From: Acholeplasmataceae bacterium
GTDB lineage: Bacteria > Bacillota_I > Bacilli_A > Acholeplasmatales > Acholeplasmataceae
Direction: 5' to 3'
NCBI GenBank assembly: GCA_030603805.1
Contig: JAUVXD010000003.1
Location: 1 to 64,000, forward strand
Length of the DNA: 64,000 bases
Part shown: piece after piece, positions 22,318-30,855 of the stretch
Numbering within the stretch: the stretch's first letter is position 1
Layout of the letters: each line of letters starts with the position of its first letter
The notes under the pieces: generated by a model
What the model was told of the DNA's origin: nothing
Databases searched by the model: none
The model's input: only the letters and a program-made list of their open reading frames with translations
Position numbers and translations under genes: made by a program

Positions 22318-23405
22318 AACGTATTTACAATTTTTCAGCAGGACCTGCAATCTTACCTGAAGCGGTCTTAAAGGAAGCAGCAGATGAAATGCTCGATTAT
22401 CAAGGCAGTGGTATGTCAGTGATGGAAATGAGCCATCGCTCAAAGATTTACCAAGGCATTATTGATGAGGCAGAAAAAGATTTAAGAACACTTTTAAATA
22501 TTCCCTCAAACTATAAGGTTCTTTTCTTACAAGGCGGCGCTACAACCCAATTTTCTATGGTGCCAATGAATTTAATGAAGCATAAAGTAGCCGACTATAT
22601 TATTACAGGACAATGGGCAACAAAAGCAGCTGAAGAAGCAGAAAAATATGTTAAGGTCAACCGGGTTGCCTCATCAGAAGACAAAATGTTTTCCTATATT
22701 CCAGATGTTTCAAACTTAAACATTAGTGAAGATGCCGACTATGTTTATATGTGCGATAACAACACCATTTTTGGAACAAAATTCAAAGAGTTACCAAACA
22801 CAAAAGGAAAAGTTTTAGTTTCTGATGCATCCTCATGCTTCTTATCTGAGCCTATGGATGTCACTCAATATGGGATTATCTTTGCTGGTGCTCAAAAAAA
22901 TGTGGGACCAGCAGGAACAGTGATTGTCATCATTAGAGAAGATCTCATCACAAAGGATTTGGCATCCTATGTACCGATTATGCTCAGATATGATATCCAT
23001 GCAGAAAACCAATCGATGTATAATACACCACCAACCTATGGTATTTACTTATGTGGTAAAGTCTTTAAATGGTTACTTAATCTAGGTGGACTTGAAGCGA
23101 TTTATAAAATCAATCTTGAAAAAGCAAATCTATTATATGATTACTTAGATCAATCAAAGATGTTTTATGGCACAGTTGATAAGAAATCAAGATCACTTAT
23201 GAATGTTACATTTAAATCCATCTCAGAAGCTCTTGATGAAAAATTCATCAAAGAAGCTAAAGCGAATGGGTTTGATAATCTTAAAGGGTATCGTACAGTA
23301 GGTGGTATGAGAGCATCCATTTATAACGCCATGCCTATTGAAGGTGTTAGAGCACTTGTTGAGTTTATGAAAACTTTTGAAAAGGCGAATGAGGTATCTG
23401 TATGA
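22314..23405 (+). CDS. serC: Phosphoserine aminotransferase SerC
   Basis: A 363-residue class V PLP aminotransferase. The opening RIYNFSAGPAILPE and MSVMEMSHRSK are SerC signatures, and the PLP lysine lies in FAGAQKNVGPAG near residue 197. It converts 3-phosphohydroxypyruvate plus glutamate to phosphoserine plus 2-oxoglutarate in the cytoplasm. AAAGGAG lies at the end of the DUF1015 gene, and both ends overlap neighbours by 4 bp, so translation is coupled. Confidence 0.95.
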   Translation: MKRIYNFSAGPAILPEAVLKEAADEMLDYQGSGMSVMEMSHRSKIYQGIIDEAEKDLRTLLNIPSNYKVLFLQGGATTQFSMVPMNLMKHKVADYIITGQWATKAAEEAEKYVKVNRVASSEDKMFSYIPDVSNLNISEDADYVYMCDNNTIFGTKFKELPNTKGKVLVSDASSCFLSEPMDVTQYGIIFAGAQKNVGPAGTVIVIIREDLITKDLASYVPIMLRYDIHAENQSMYNTPPTYGIYLCGKVFKWLLNLGGLEAIYKINLEKANLLYDYLDQSKMFYGTVDKKSRSLMNVTFKSISEALDEKFIKEAKANGFDNLKGYRTVGGMRASIYNAMPIEGVRALVEFMKTFEKANEVSV

Positions 23406-24556
23406 GACGCATTTTTTGCTTAAATCCCATTTCAAAAGTTGGACTATTGACACTAAGTCCAAATTATGAAGTCACGGATACAATCGAGCAATCAGATGCA
23501 ATTTTAGTGCGCAGTGCTCAAATGCATGAGATGAAACTGCCTGAAAAGGTGTTTGCTGTTGCACGTGCAGGAGCAGGTGTCAATAATATTCCCCTTGATG
23601 CCTATGCGAAATCAGGTGTTGTCGTTTTTAATACACCTGGAGCGAATGCAAATGCAGTCAAAGAATTAACACTTGCAGGCATGTTTTTATCAGCAAGAGA
23701 TATCTTTGGCGGTATGACATGGCTTAGAAACAATCAAGCTGATCCTGAGATTTCAAAAACAGTAGAAAAAGAAAAAGGTAAGTTTGGCGGGACTGAAATT
23801 TCCGGAAAAACGATTGGAATTATCGGTTTAGGTGCCATTGGCGTGATGCTTGCTAAAGCATGCCATGCATTAGGATTAAAAGTTTATGGAACGAAAAGAA
23901 ACTTAGAATCCTTAAAGCATGAAGACTTACCTAAAGATATGATTTTAGTTAAAACGAAAGAAGAACTATTGCCGCACTGTGATTTTATCAGCTTAAATCT
24001 ACCGTTATCATCAGAAACCAAACATATGATGAACGAAGAAGCCTTCAAAAAGATGAAAGATGGTGTCATACTTCTCAACTTTGCTAGAGACCAACTTGTC
24101 AACGATGAAGACCTAAAACAAGCGCTTCTTTCTAAGAAGGTACGTGCATATGTTACTGATTTTCCTAACCCAGCAACTGTTCATATGCCAGGTGTCATTG
24201 CAATCCCTCACTTAGGTGCATCAACTGAGGAAGCTGAAGATAATTGTGCAGTGATGGCCATCGATCAAATCAAGGCATACATTGAACAAGGACACCTCAT
24301 CAATAGTGTCAATTACCCTAATTTAGATGCAGGTGAACAGAAAGGCAAATATCGGATGACTATCCTTTTTGAGTCCCGTTTAGATCTTTGTGAAAGTCTT
24401 CATCCCTATTTGGCTAAAAAAATAGTTGTTGGATCCATAGAACGCAAAAATGAATCTTATGGATATGCAGTCATTGATCTCAATTCAGAGATGAGTGATG
24501 AACTCATACACTCGATTGAAAAAATCGAAGGTATTCTTAAAGTACGTATGATTTAA
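23402..24556 (+). CDS. serA: D-3-phosphoglycerate dehydrogenase SerA
   Basis: A 384-residue D-isomer 2-hydroxyacid dehydrogenase with VARAGAGVNNIPLDAYAKSGVVVFNTPGAN near the start, NAD site GIIGLGAIGVMLA near residue 140, and catalytic Arg, Glu and His in NFARDQLV, the ATVHMP region and PHLGAST. It ends in a short ACT-like domain of about 70 residues rather than the long regulatory part of classic SerA. It oxidises 3-phosphoglycerate, the first serine step. It overlaps serC by 4 bp and is the last gene of the operon. Confidence 0.93.
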   Translation: MRRIFCLNPISKVGLLTLSPNYEVTDTIEQSDAILVRSAQMHEMKLPEKVFAVARAGAGVNNIPLDAYAKSGVVVFNTPGANANAVKELTLAGMFLSARDIFGGMTWLRNNQADPEISKTVEKEKGKFGGTEISGKTIGIIGLGAIGVMLAKACHALGLKVYGTKRNLESLKHEDLPKDMILVKTKEELLPHCDFISLNLPLSSETKHMMNEEAFKKMKDGVILLNFARDQLVNDEDLKQALLSKKVRAYVTDFPNPATVHMPGVIAIPHLGASTEEAEDNCAVMAIDQIKAYIEQGHLINSVNYPNLDAGEQKGKYRMTILFESRLDLCESLHPYLAKKIVVGSIERKNESYGYAVIDLNSEMSDELIHSIEKIEGILKVRMI

Positions 24557-24564
24557 TTTAAATA

Positions 24565-24605
24565 AACAGATGATTTCAGATAAGTTGAAGTCATCTGTTC
24601 TTGTT
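24565..24605 (+). terminator. Probable terminator of the serine operon
   Basis: AACAGATGA (24565-24573) pairs perfectly with TCATCTGTT (24591-24599), with inner pairing too, but the tail is only TTCTTGTT. Confidence 0.5.
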
Positions 24606-24623
24606 ATAAAACAAGATAAGTCG

Positions 24624-24631
24624 TGTATAAT
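24624..24631 (+). promoter_or_regulatory. Promoter -10 of degV
   Basis: TG directly followed by TATAAT (24626-24631), 37 nt before the degV start. The best -35 (TTGTTA, 24601-24606) is 19 bp away. Confidence 0.45.
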
Positions 24632-24668
24632 AAGTTTAATATACTCATTAAGAAAGGAACTAAATATC

Positions 24669-25532
24669 ATGATTTTTGTTACAGATTCTTGTTCAGATTT
24701 AACAGAACAACAAGTCAAAGAAATGGACTTAAAAATCATTCCACTAACCGTAGAAATTGATGGCACATCTTATGCCCATTATCCAGATGAAAGAGAACTC
24801 TCCATTAAAAAATTTTATGGACTTTTAAGGGATAAACAAGTTGCTAAAACCTCATTGATTAACGTAGGCACATTCATAGAGTTTTTTGAACATTTGCTTC
24901 AATCCAAAGAAGATATCTTATATCTATCTTTTTCATCGGCCTTATCAGGAACTTATCAGTCTGCAGTCTTGGCAAGTGATGAGCTTAAAGCTAAATATCC
25001 CGATCAAAAAATTATTTGTGTTGATTCAAAATCAGCATCCATGGGTCAAGGATTACTCGCTTATTTAACACATAAAAAGATTCAAGAGGGACTTGAGATC
25101 ACTGAAGTTGCAAAATGGATTGAAATGACGAGACTTCAAGTCATTCATCTATTTACAGTCGATGATTTAGGTACTTTAAAACGGGGTGGACGACTATCCG
25201 ATACACAAGCTTTTCTAGGGTCTCTATTAAAGATTAAACCCATTTTACATGTTTCAGATGAAGGTAAGCTCGTTCCTTTAAAAAAAGCAAGAGGACGAGA
25301 GTTCTCCCTTCAAACCATGATTGCTTTAGTTGGCAGTTATATTCAAAACCCAAAAGATCAAGTCATCTTTATTTCTCATGGGGATTGTCTAGAAGAAGCA
25401 CTTTTTGTGGGCAATCAAATTAAGGAAACCTATCAAGTTAAAGAAATAATCTATAATCATATTGGACCCATTATTGGTGCACACTCTGGACCAGGGACGA
25501 TTGCAATCTTTTTCATAGGAGAAAAACGATAA
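24669..25532 (+). CDS. DegV family fatty-acid-binding protein
   Basis: A 287-residue DegV/FakB-type protein. The N-terminal FVTDSCSDLT motif, the central SSALSGTYQSA and LGTLKRGGRLS motifs and the C-terminal SHGDC fit the family. Members bind a fatty acid and, with a FakA kinase, present it for phosphorylation to acyl-phosphate. No fakA is in the window. It fits the lipid genes nearby (FAS operon, PlsC, thioesterase). It starts at ATG 24669 behind AAAGGAA. Confidence 0.9.
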   Translation: MIFVTDSCSDLTEQQVKEMDLKIIPLTVEIDGTSYAHYPDERELSIKKFYGLLRDKQVAKTSLINVGTFIEFFEHLLQSKEDILYLSFSSALSGTYQSAVLASDELKAKYPDQKIICVDSKSASMGQGLLAYLTHKKIQEGLEITEVAKWIEMTRLQVIHLFTVDDLGTLKRGGRLSDTQAFLGSLLKIKPILHVSDEGKLVPLKKARGREFSLQTMIALVGSYIQNPKDQVIFISHGDCLEEALFVGNQIKETYQVKEIIYNHIGPIIGAHSGPGTIAIFFIGEKR

Positions 25533-25556
25533 AAAAAACCAGGTTTTCCTGGTTCA
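25531..25556 (-). terminator. Terminator for the minus-strand GH105 gene
   Basis: AACCAGG-TTTT-CCTGGTT with eight As on its left, which become a U-run in the minus-strand transcript. Confidence 0.75.
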
Positions 25557-25557
25557 G

Positions 25558-25583
25558 ATGAGGGGTAATCCCCTCATTTTTTT
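25558..25583 (+). terminator. Terminator for degV
   Basis: ATGAGGGG (25558-25565) pairs with CCCCTCAT (25570-25577) over a TAAT loop, followed by seven Ts. It overlaps the last codons of the converging GH105 gene. Confidence 0.85.
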
Positions 25584-26710
25584 ATGAGTTTTTTAACTTC
25601 AGTATAAGCCATAATGAGTGGTGCTACCCCTTTGGCATCATTTTCTACAATCGGTTCAGAAATATAATAAGCAAAGCTTCCATCTCTTCTTAAGTTGTTC
25701 TCTGGACCAAGACCGGCCACGAGGCAAATGCCTCCTAAATTTAAGTCCCCATCTTTTTCGGATAAATAGGTTTTAGTAATACCTTCAAAGATTTCAAGAC
25801 CAAAAGATACATAAGATGCATCTAATAAACCAAGTCTAACACCTTTTAAAATTGCATAAGCAAAAAGTGCACTTCCTGAAGCCTCTAAGTAATTTCCTCT
25901 TTCATCTTTGAGATCAACAACTTGATAAAAGAGTTTACTTGCTGGATCTTGGTATGACAATAATCCATCCACAATTTCTTTAAGTAGGGGTGAGAAGAAG
26001 GATGTTTTAACAGATTCATCATCCATATAACTCATCACGTCCACAATCGCAACCACATACCACCCCATCGCTCTTAGCCAAAAGTTTTTCGATAGCCCTG
26101 TTACAGGATCTGCCCAAAAAATGGATTTGCTCGAATCATAGCCATGATAATAGAGTTTTTTTAAAGGATTAAACATGAGGTTTCTCACGTTTTGAAATTG
26201 GTTGGTAATATCTTGATAATTTCTTTTTTGATTTCTTAACGTTTCATAACGCGTATAAAAAGGCTGAGCCATAAATAAACCATCTAACCAAACTTGATTA
26301 GGGTATATTTTCTTATGCCAAAAATTACCTTCTTTGGTTCTAGGTTGTTTTTTGATATGTGTATAAGTGAGTTCAATGGCTTTTAGATATTTTTCCTCTT
26401 TAAAAATCTCATATAAATCAAATAATACACGGCTTTCACATATATCATCTGTGCTAAAATTTTCGATTTGATAACCTCTGATTGTCCCATCTTCATAGAC
26501 ATAATAATCAATAAAAGTTTTAACAAAATTTAAATATTTAGGATCTTGAGTCTCATGGTAAAGCTCAAGAAGTGAAGTCATCATGCACCCATCAATATAG
26601 TTCCAATGTGCAGGTTTCCCGTGCTTCAATGCTTCGATATTCCAAATAGGACGCTCGGGTGTAGATTCAGTTATTAATTTGTCGATAAAGCGGTCAATCA
26701 ATAAATACAT
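25574..26710 (-). CDS. Unsaturated glucuronyl/rhamnogalacturonyl hydrolase (GH105/GH88-like)
   Basis: A 378-residue alpha/alpha-barrel protein. WNYIDGCMMTSLLELY and NQVWLDGLFMAQPFY hold the two Asp residues expected for GH88/GH105, and FWLRAMGWYVVAIVDV is the RANGWY-like motif. These enzymes remove the unsaturated uronic acid from oligosaccharides made by polysaccharide lyases (for example pectin fragments). No signal peptide is present, so it acts on imported sugars. It is a single gene with its own promoter and terminator; no lyase or sugar transporter is adjacent. GGAGG precedes ATG. Confidence 0.88.
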   Translation of the reverse strand: MYLLIDRFIDKLITESTPERPIWNIEALKHGKPAHWNYIDGCMMTSLLELYHETQDPKYLNFVKTFIDYYVYEDGTIRGYQIENFSTDDICESRVLFDLYEIFKEEKYLKAIELTYTHIKKQPRTKEGNFWHKKIYPNQVWLDGLFMAQPFYTRYETLRNQKRNYQDITNQFQNVRNLMFNPLKKLYYHGYDSSKSIFWADPVTGLSKNFWLRAMGWYVVAIVDVMSYMDDESVKTSFFSPLLKEIVDGLLSYQDPASKLFYQVVDLKDERGNYLEASGSALFAYAILKGVRLGLLDASYVSFGLEIFEGITKTYLSEKDGDLNLGGICLVAGLGPENNLRRDGSFAYYISEPIVENDAKGVAPLIMAYTEVKKLIKK

Positions 26711-26742
26711 CGGTCATTCCTCCATGTCTAAGATACTCCTCG

Positions 26743-26771
26743 ATTATACATGAAATGTATAGTAAATTCAA
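26743..26771 (-). promoter_or_regulatory. Promoter of the GH105 gene
   Basis: On the minus strand, TTGAAT (26771-26766), 17-bp spacer, TATAAT (26748-26743), 33 nt before the start codon. Confidence 0.7.
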
Positions 26772-26919
26772 TATTGAGTTCGGATGTCTCGATTGAGATA
26801 CTAAAGAAATCATGAAATCTAAAGCATAAAGACGTTTTCATACACTTAAGACCAAGATTTGAATGTGTCTTGTTTTTACGTGTGATTAAGGTGTGTTATC
26901 CTTGATACGAGGTGTTCAT

Positions 26920-27543
26920 ATGTCATTTGATCAAAAAAGAAAATTTAGTCTTAAAGAGCACGTTCCAATCACGTGGCGTGCAGGACTTGCATTTGCTTAT
27001 TTAAAGGCTTTAAAACGAAAAAAAGTTATGAATTTCAAGCTTAAGGAAAGAATCATGCTTGCAATAACAGAAGTTAATGGGTGTGTCTTATGTTCCTATG
27101 TTCATACCAAACTTGCTTTAAGTGGGGGTATGTCTGATCTTGAGATTAAGACACTTCTTGAAGGAGAACTAAAGCTCGTTCCTGCAGAAGAAAGTCTAGC
27201 TGTTTTATTTGCTAAAGATTATGCGTTTAATCATGAAACACTCGATCCCATCTACTATCGAAAAATCATAGACAGATATGGTATTGAGAAAGCTAAAGCT
27301 ATTTTATCAGTATCAGAAGTCATTACCATGACCAATAGCATGGGTATTTCATTAGGATTACTGAAGCAAACATTAACCTTTAAACATGTGAAAGGTAGTC
27401 AGATCTATAATGAAATACTTATTCCGATTTTAACGATGTTACTTTTTCCAATCAGTGTGATTGCAGGTTTATTTGTGCTACCATTTACTTTAAGAAACAA
27501 TCATTACTATAAAGCGTATCACAATCAAAAAGAGGCAATTTAG
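26920..27543 (+). CDS. AhpD-like carboxymuconolactone decarboxylase-family protein
   Basis: A 207-residue protein with a CMD/AhpD domain at about 30-120 bearing NGCVLCSYVHTKLA, the CxxC...H redox motif of AhpD-type disulfide reductases. A hydrophobic segment near 170-192 (ILTMLLFPISVIAGLFVLPF) suggests membrane anchoring, unusual for AhpD. It may serve peroxide or disulfide reduction; a link to the split AhpF at 5.5-7.1 kb is only a guess. It starts at ATG 26920 behind GAGGTG. Confidence 0.82.
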   Translation: MSFDQKRKFSLKEHVPITWRAGLAFAYLKALKRKKVMNFKLKERIMLAITEVNGCVLCSYVHTKLALSGGMSDLEIKTLLEGELKLVPAEESLAVLFAKDYAFNHETLDPIYYRKIIDRYGIEKAKAILSVSEVITMTNSMGISLGLLKQTLTFKHVKGSQIYNEILIPILTMLLFPISVIAGLFVLPFTLRNNHYYKAYHNQKEAI

Positions 27544-27556
27544 CCTCTTTTTTTTC
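27527..27556. terminator. Bidirectional terminator
   Basis: AGAGGC (27531-27536) and GCCTCT (27543-27548) with flanking As and Ts. It overlaps the last codons of the AhpD-like gene and ends the converging ggt gene. Confidence 0.82.
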
Positions 27557-27558
27557 AT

Positions 27559-29157
27559 TTAATACGCTGCTATTGTGCCATCTGCTCTTTTTTCGGTACC
27601 GCCGATATAAACGCCAGTGACTGGGTTTTTCCAAATGATTTGTCCCCGCCCAAATGAACCAATGTTAGAATCTACAACAACTTCATGACCTTTCTTCATT
27701 AAACCGTGAATGATTTTCTCAGGAAAATCAGGTTCCACTGTGATTTTCATGCCTTCAATCCATTGCCATCTTGGGGCATCTAAAGCTTGTTGAGGATCAT
27801 GACCAAAATCTAAAAGATTCATGATGACTTGAACATGTCCTTGAGGTTGCATAAAGCCACCCATAACACCAAATGGTCCAATCGGATCTCTACCTTTCGT
27901 GATAAAGCCAGGAATGATGGTATGATAAGGTTTTTTATTAGGGGCAAGCACATTATCTGATGTTATATCCAAACTGAAATTATGACCTCTATTATGGAGA
28001 GCAATCCCGGTATTCGGAACCACAAGACCTGAACCAAATCCCATATAGTTACTTTGAATCATGGAAACCATATGACCTTCTTGATCAGCAACAGCAAGAT
28101 ACACTGTACCGCTTCCAATCGGTTTACCTGCTTCAGGCATTTTTGCTTTAATGCCAATTTCTTTTGCACGCTTCCATCCGTAATTTTTGGAAAGCAATGA
28201 TGGAATGCTTGCTTTCATCGTTTTGGGATCACTGACATATTTTAAACCATCTGCAAATGCAAGTTTCATTGCTTCAATTTGCTTATGATACGTTGTGATG
28301 AGTTCTTTATCTTTAAATTCAAAATTTTCTAAAATATTTAAAGCCATTAAAGCAACTATACCTTGACCATTGGGGGGGATTTCCCAAATGTTATAACCAC
28401 GATATAAGGTTGAAATCGGTTCAACCCACTCGGGTTTAAATTTGGCTAAGTCGCTTTTTCTAATAAATCCACCATAGGCTTGTGAAAATTGATCGATTTG
28501 TTGTGCAATTCTACCCGAATAAAAGGAACCTCCGAGTGTTTCGCCAATTTCTTCAAGTGTATTTGCATGGTCTTTTAAAAACCAGACGTCACCTGCTTGT
28601 GGTGCTTTTAAATTCTTGGTAAACGTATCAAACCAATACCGATACATTTCGTGTTTAAATTGTTTTTGATAAATGGCATTTGCATTAGCCCAGTTTTGAG
28701 CGACAGTAGGTGAGACCACAAATCCATATCTGGCATAATCAATAGCAGGTTTTAAGACTTCTTTTAAGGATAAATTACCAAATTTTTTAGACATTTCTGC
28801 CCATCCTGCAACTGCTCCGGGTACCGTCACAGGAACAAATCCAAATCTAGGAATTTCTTTCAAGTTTAATTTTTTCAAATTAGTTAAATTAAAGAGTTCT
28901 GGTGCATGACCACTGCTATTTAAACCGTGAAGTTTGTTACCATGCCAGATGAGTGAAAAATTATCTCCACCTATCCCATTGGATGTCGGTTCAACAACAG
29001 TCAAACATGCAGCAACTGCAATTGCTGCATCTATAGCGTTGCCGCCACGTCTTAAAATATCTAAACCTGCTTGAGCAGCTTGAGGTTCTGTCGTAGCAAC
29101 CATACCATGCTTAGCATAGACAACGTGTTTTTGAGATTGATAACCAAATTTATCCAT
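27559..29157 (-). CDS. ggt: Gamma-glutamyltranspeptidase-like hydrolase
   Basis: A 532-residue Ntn-hydrolase of the GGT family. GMVATTEPQAAQAGLDILRRGGNAIDAA at the N-terminus and NGIGGDNF are family signatures. Autocleavage should occur before T351 in GSGTVYLAV, giving large and small subunits. Typical GGTs act on glutathione outside the cell, but no signal peptide is seen, so this one may be a cytoplasmic gamma-glutamyl amide or acylase-type hydrolase. It is a single gene with its own promoter. Confidence 0.9.
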   Translation of the reverse strand: MDKFGYQSQKHVVYAKHGMVATTEPQAAQAGLDILRRGGNAIDAAIAVAACLTVVEPTSNGIGGDNFSLIWHGNKLHGLNSSGHAPELFNLTNLKKLNLKEIPRFGFVPVTVPGAVAGWAEMSKKFGNLSLKEVLKPAIDYARYGFVVSPTVAQNWANANAIYQKQFKHEMYRYWFDTFTKNLKAPQAGDVWFLKDHANTLEEIGETLGGSFYSGRIAQQIDQFSQAYGGFIRKSDLAKFKPEWVEPISTLYRGYNIWEIPPNGQGIVALMALNILENFEFKDKELITTYHKQIEAMKLAFADGLKYVSDPKTMKASIPSLLSKNYGWKRAKEIGIKAKMPEAGKPIGSGTVYLAVADQEGHMVSMIQSNYMGFGSGLVVPNTGIALHNRGHNFSLDITSDNVLAPNKKPYHTIIPGFITKGRDPIGPFGVMGGFMQPQGHVQVIMNLLDFGHDPQQALDAPRWQWIEGMKITVEPDFPEKIIHGLMKKGHEVVVDSNIGSFGRGQIIWKNPVTGVYIGGTEKRADGTIAAY

Positions 29158-29184
29158 AAATTACCTCAGGTGATGTGTACATTC

Positions 29185-29213
29185 ATTTTAAACTGATTTT
29201 CTTCTTTAGTCAA
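29185..29213 (-). promoter_or_regulatory. Promoter of ggt
   Basis: On the minus strand, TTGACT (29213-29208), 17-bp spacer, TAAAAT (29190-29185), 27 nt before the start. Confidence 0.65.
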
Positions 29214-29289
29214 TCATGCAACATATAGGGTGATCAGATATAATTCTAAATTAAAAAAGTTCGAGATAACATGCTCATAAACAAGGTCA

Positions 29290-29298
29290 TGATATAAT
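29290..29298 (+). promoter_or_regulatory. Extended -10 promoter
   Basis: TGA followed by a perfect TATAAT (29293-29298), 21 nt before the TTG start of the glycosylase. Confidence 0.6.
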
Positions 29299-29319
29299 AT
29301 CATAAAAGGAAGTGATGAT

Positions 29320-29940
29320 TTGAACATACTCACCTATAAAAATGACTCAAAAGAAGTTAAACATCTCATTCAAAAGGATCCTCAATTGAAAGACTTGTTT
29401 TCCAATCGAAGCGAAATCACAGTCACTTTAGAAGATGATTATTTCGTTTCTTTAGCGGGAATCATTATTGCTCAGCAATTATCTTCTAAAGTCGCTAAAG
29501 TCATCTACAATCGTTTTGAACAACTTCTAGAAAAAGAGATGACACCAGAAAAGATTGAAAGCCTTTCAGATGAATCGATGCGTTCAATCGGTCTTTCTTA
29601 TCAAAAAATTAAGTATTTAAGATCCTTAGCACACTGTATCTTAAATCGGACAGTGGATTTAAATCATTTAGATCAACTCACCAATCAAGAAATAATTGAC
29701 ATGCTCATTCAAATCAAAGGTATTGGTGTATGGAGTGCAGAGATGTTTTTAATGTTTACATTAGGCAGAGAAGATGTTTTTTCAGTTCTTGATTTAGGTT
29801 TAAGAAATGCGGTAAAAAAAGTTTACAACAACCCAGAATTAACAGCAAAAGAAATTGAAACAATTAGCCAAAAATGGGCACCCTATCGTTCAATCGTCTC
29901 ACATTATTTGTGGCATGCTTGGGATAATGTGCCACTTTAA
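29320..29940 (+). CDS. DNA-3-methyladenine glycosylase, AlkA-like
   Basis: A 206-residue HhH-GPD glycosylase: IIIAQQLSSKVA near 48-59, hairpin IQIKGIGVWSAEMFLMF near 130-146 and catalytic D158 in VFSVLDLGLR. It excises alkylated purines during base excision repair. It begins at TTG 29320, with AAAGGAAG 8 nt upstream; no ATG exists in that frame nearby. It is the first gene of a run leading into the pentose phosphate genes. Confidence 0.9.
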   Translation: MNILTYKNDSKEVKHLIQKDPQLKDLFSNRSEITVTLEDDYFVSLAGIIIAQQLSSKVAKVIYNRFEQLLEKEMTPEKIESLSDESMRSIGLSYQKIKYLRSLAHCILNRTVDLNHLDQLTNQEIIDMLIQIKGIGVWSAEMFLMFTLGREDVFSVLDLGLRNAVKKVYNNPELTAKEIETISQKWAPYRSIVSHYLWHAWDNVPL

Positions 29941-29955
29941 AGGAGAAAAATATAT

Positions 29956-30855
29956 ATGAAAATACGTCTGATTGGTTTAGGCAAAATGGGATATAACATG
30001 GCGCTTAATTTAAGAGATCATCAACACGAGGTGATTGGTTATGATATTAGTGAGGTCGCTCGTAAAAATTTATCAAATCAAGGCATAGAAACAGCAGATA
30101 CACTATTTGAACTTTTTAAAAGAAATCAAGATGAACGTCTAATTATTTGGATTTTTGTCCCCAATCAAATTGTCGATCTTCTCATAGAGCAAATGATGCC
30201 TTACCTCAACAAAAAGGATATCATTATCGATGCTGGAAACTCAAATTTTAACATCTCAATTAAAAGATATCATCTCATGAAAGGTAAGGGTATCGATTTT
30301 ATTGATTTAGGCACAAGTGGTGGCATACAAGGTGCAAGACATGGCGCTTGTTTAATGGCGGGTGGCGATAAGGATGTCATCACTTATGTTGAGCAACTAT
30401 TTAAAGATGTATGCGTACCTAATGGTTATGCATATGTCGGTAAACCTGGCTCTGGTCATTTTGTTAAAATGGTACATAACGGGATTGAATATGGTATGAT
30501 GCAAGCCATTGGTGAGGGGTTTGATCTTTTAGAAGCATCCCCATTTGAACTTGACTACGAAAAAATTTCGCGTATGTGGAGTCATGGCTCACTCATTGAA
30601 TCAGCACTCATGAAATATGTCAACGAAGCATTCAAGCATGATCCAAAACTCGATCAAATTGAAGGCAGAGTCGATGATACAGGTGAAGGTATGTGGATGA
30701 TTGAAGAAGCACTCAAATACAAAGTTTCATTACCTGTCATCACACAATCACTTTATGCCAGATATAAATCAAAAGATGAAGACCTATTTGGTGAAAAAGT
30801 GGTTGCTGCTATTAGAAAGGAATTCGGCGGTCACGCTGTCTATAAGAAGCCATGA
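29956..30855 (+). CDS. gnd: 6-phosphogluconate dehydrogenase, decarboxylating (short type)
   Basis: A 299-residue short-form 6PGDH (GntZ/YqeC type, about 300 instead of 470 residues). The nucleotide site is GLGKMGYNMA, the substrate motif is DLGTSGGIQGARHGACLMAGG, and the catalytic Lys/Asn lie in FVKMVHNGIEYGMMQ. It oxidatively decarboxylates 6-phosphogluconate to ribulose 5-phosphate; short forms often prefer NAD. AAGGAG lies in the 15-bp gap after the glycosylase, and it overlaps zwf by 4 bp. Confidence 0.94.
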   Translation: MKIRLIGLGKMGYNMALNLRDHQHEVIGYDISEVARKNLSNQGIETADTLFELFKRNQDERLIIWIFVPNQIVDLLIEQMMPYLNKKDIIIDAGNSNFNISIKRYHLMKGKGIDFIDLGTSGGIQGARHGACLMAGGDKDVITYVEQLFKDVCVPNGYAYVGKPGSGHFVKMVHNGIEYGMMQAIGEGFDLLEASPFELDYEKISRMWSHGSLIESALMKYVNEAFKHDPKLDQIEGRVDDTGEGMWMIEEALKYKVSLPVITQSLYARYKSKDEDLFGEKVVAAIRKEFGGHAVYKKP

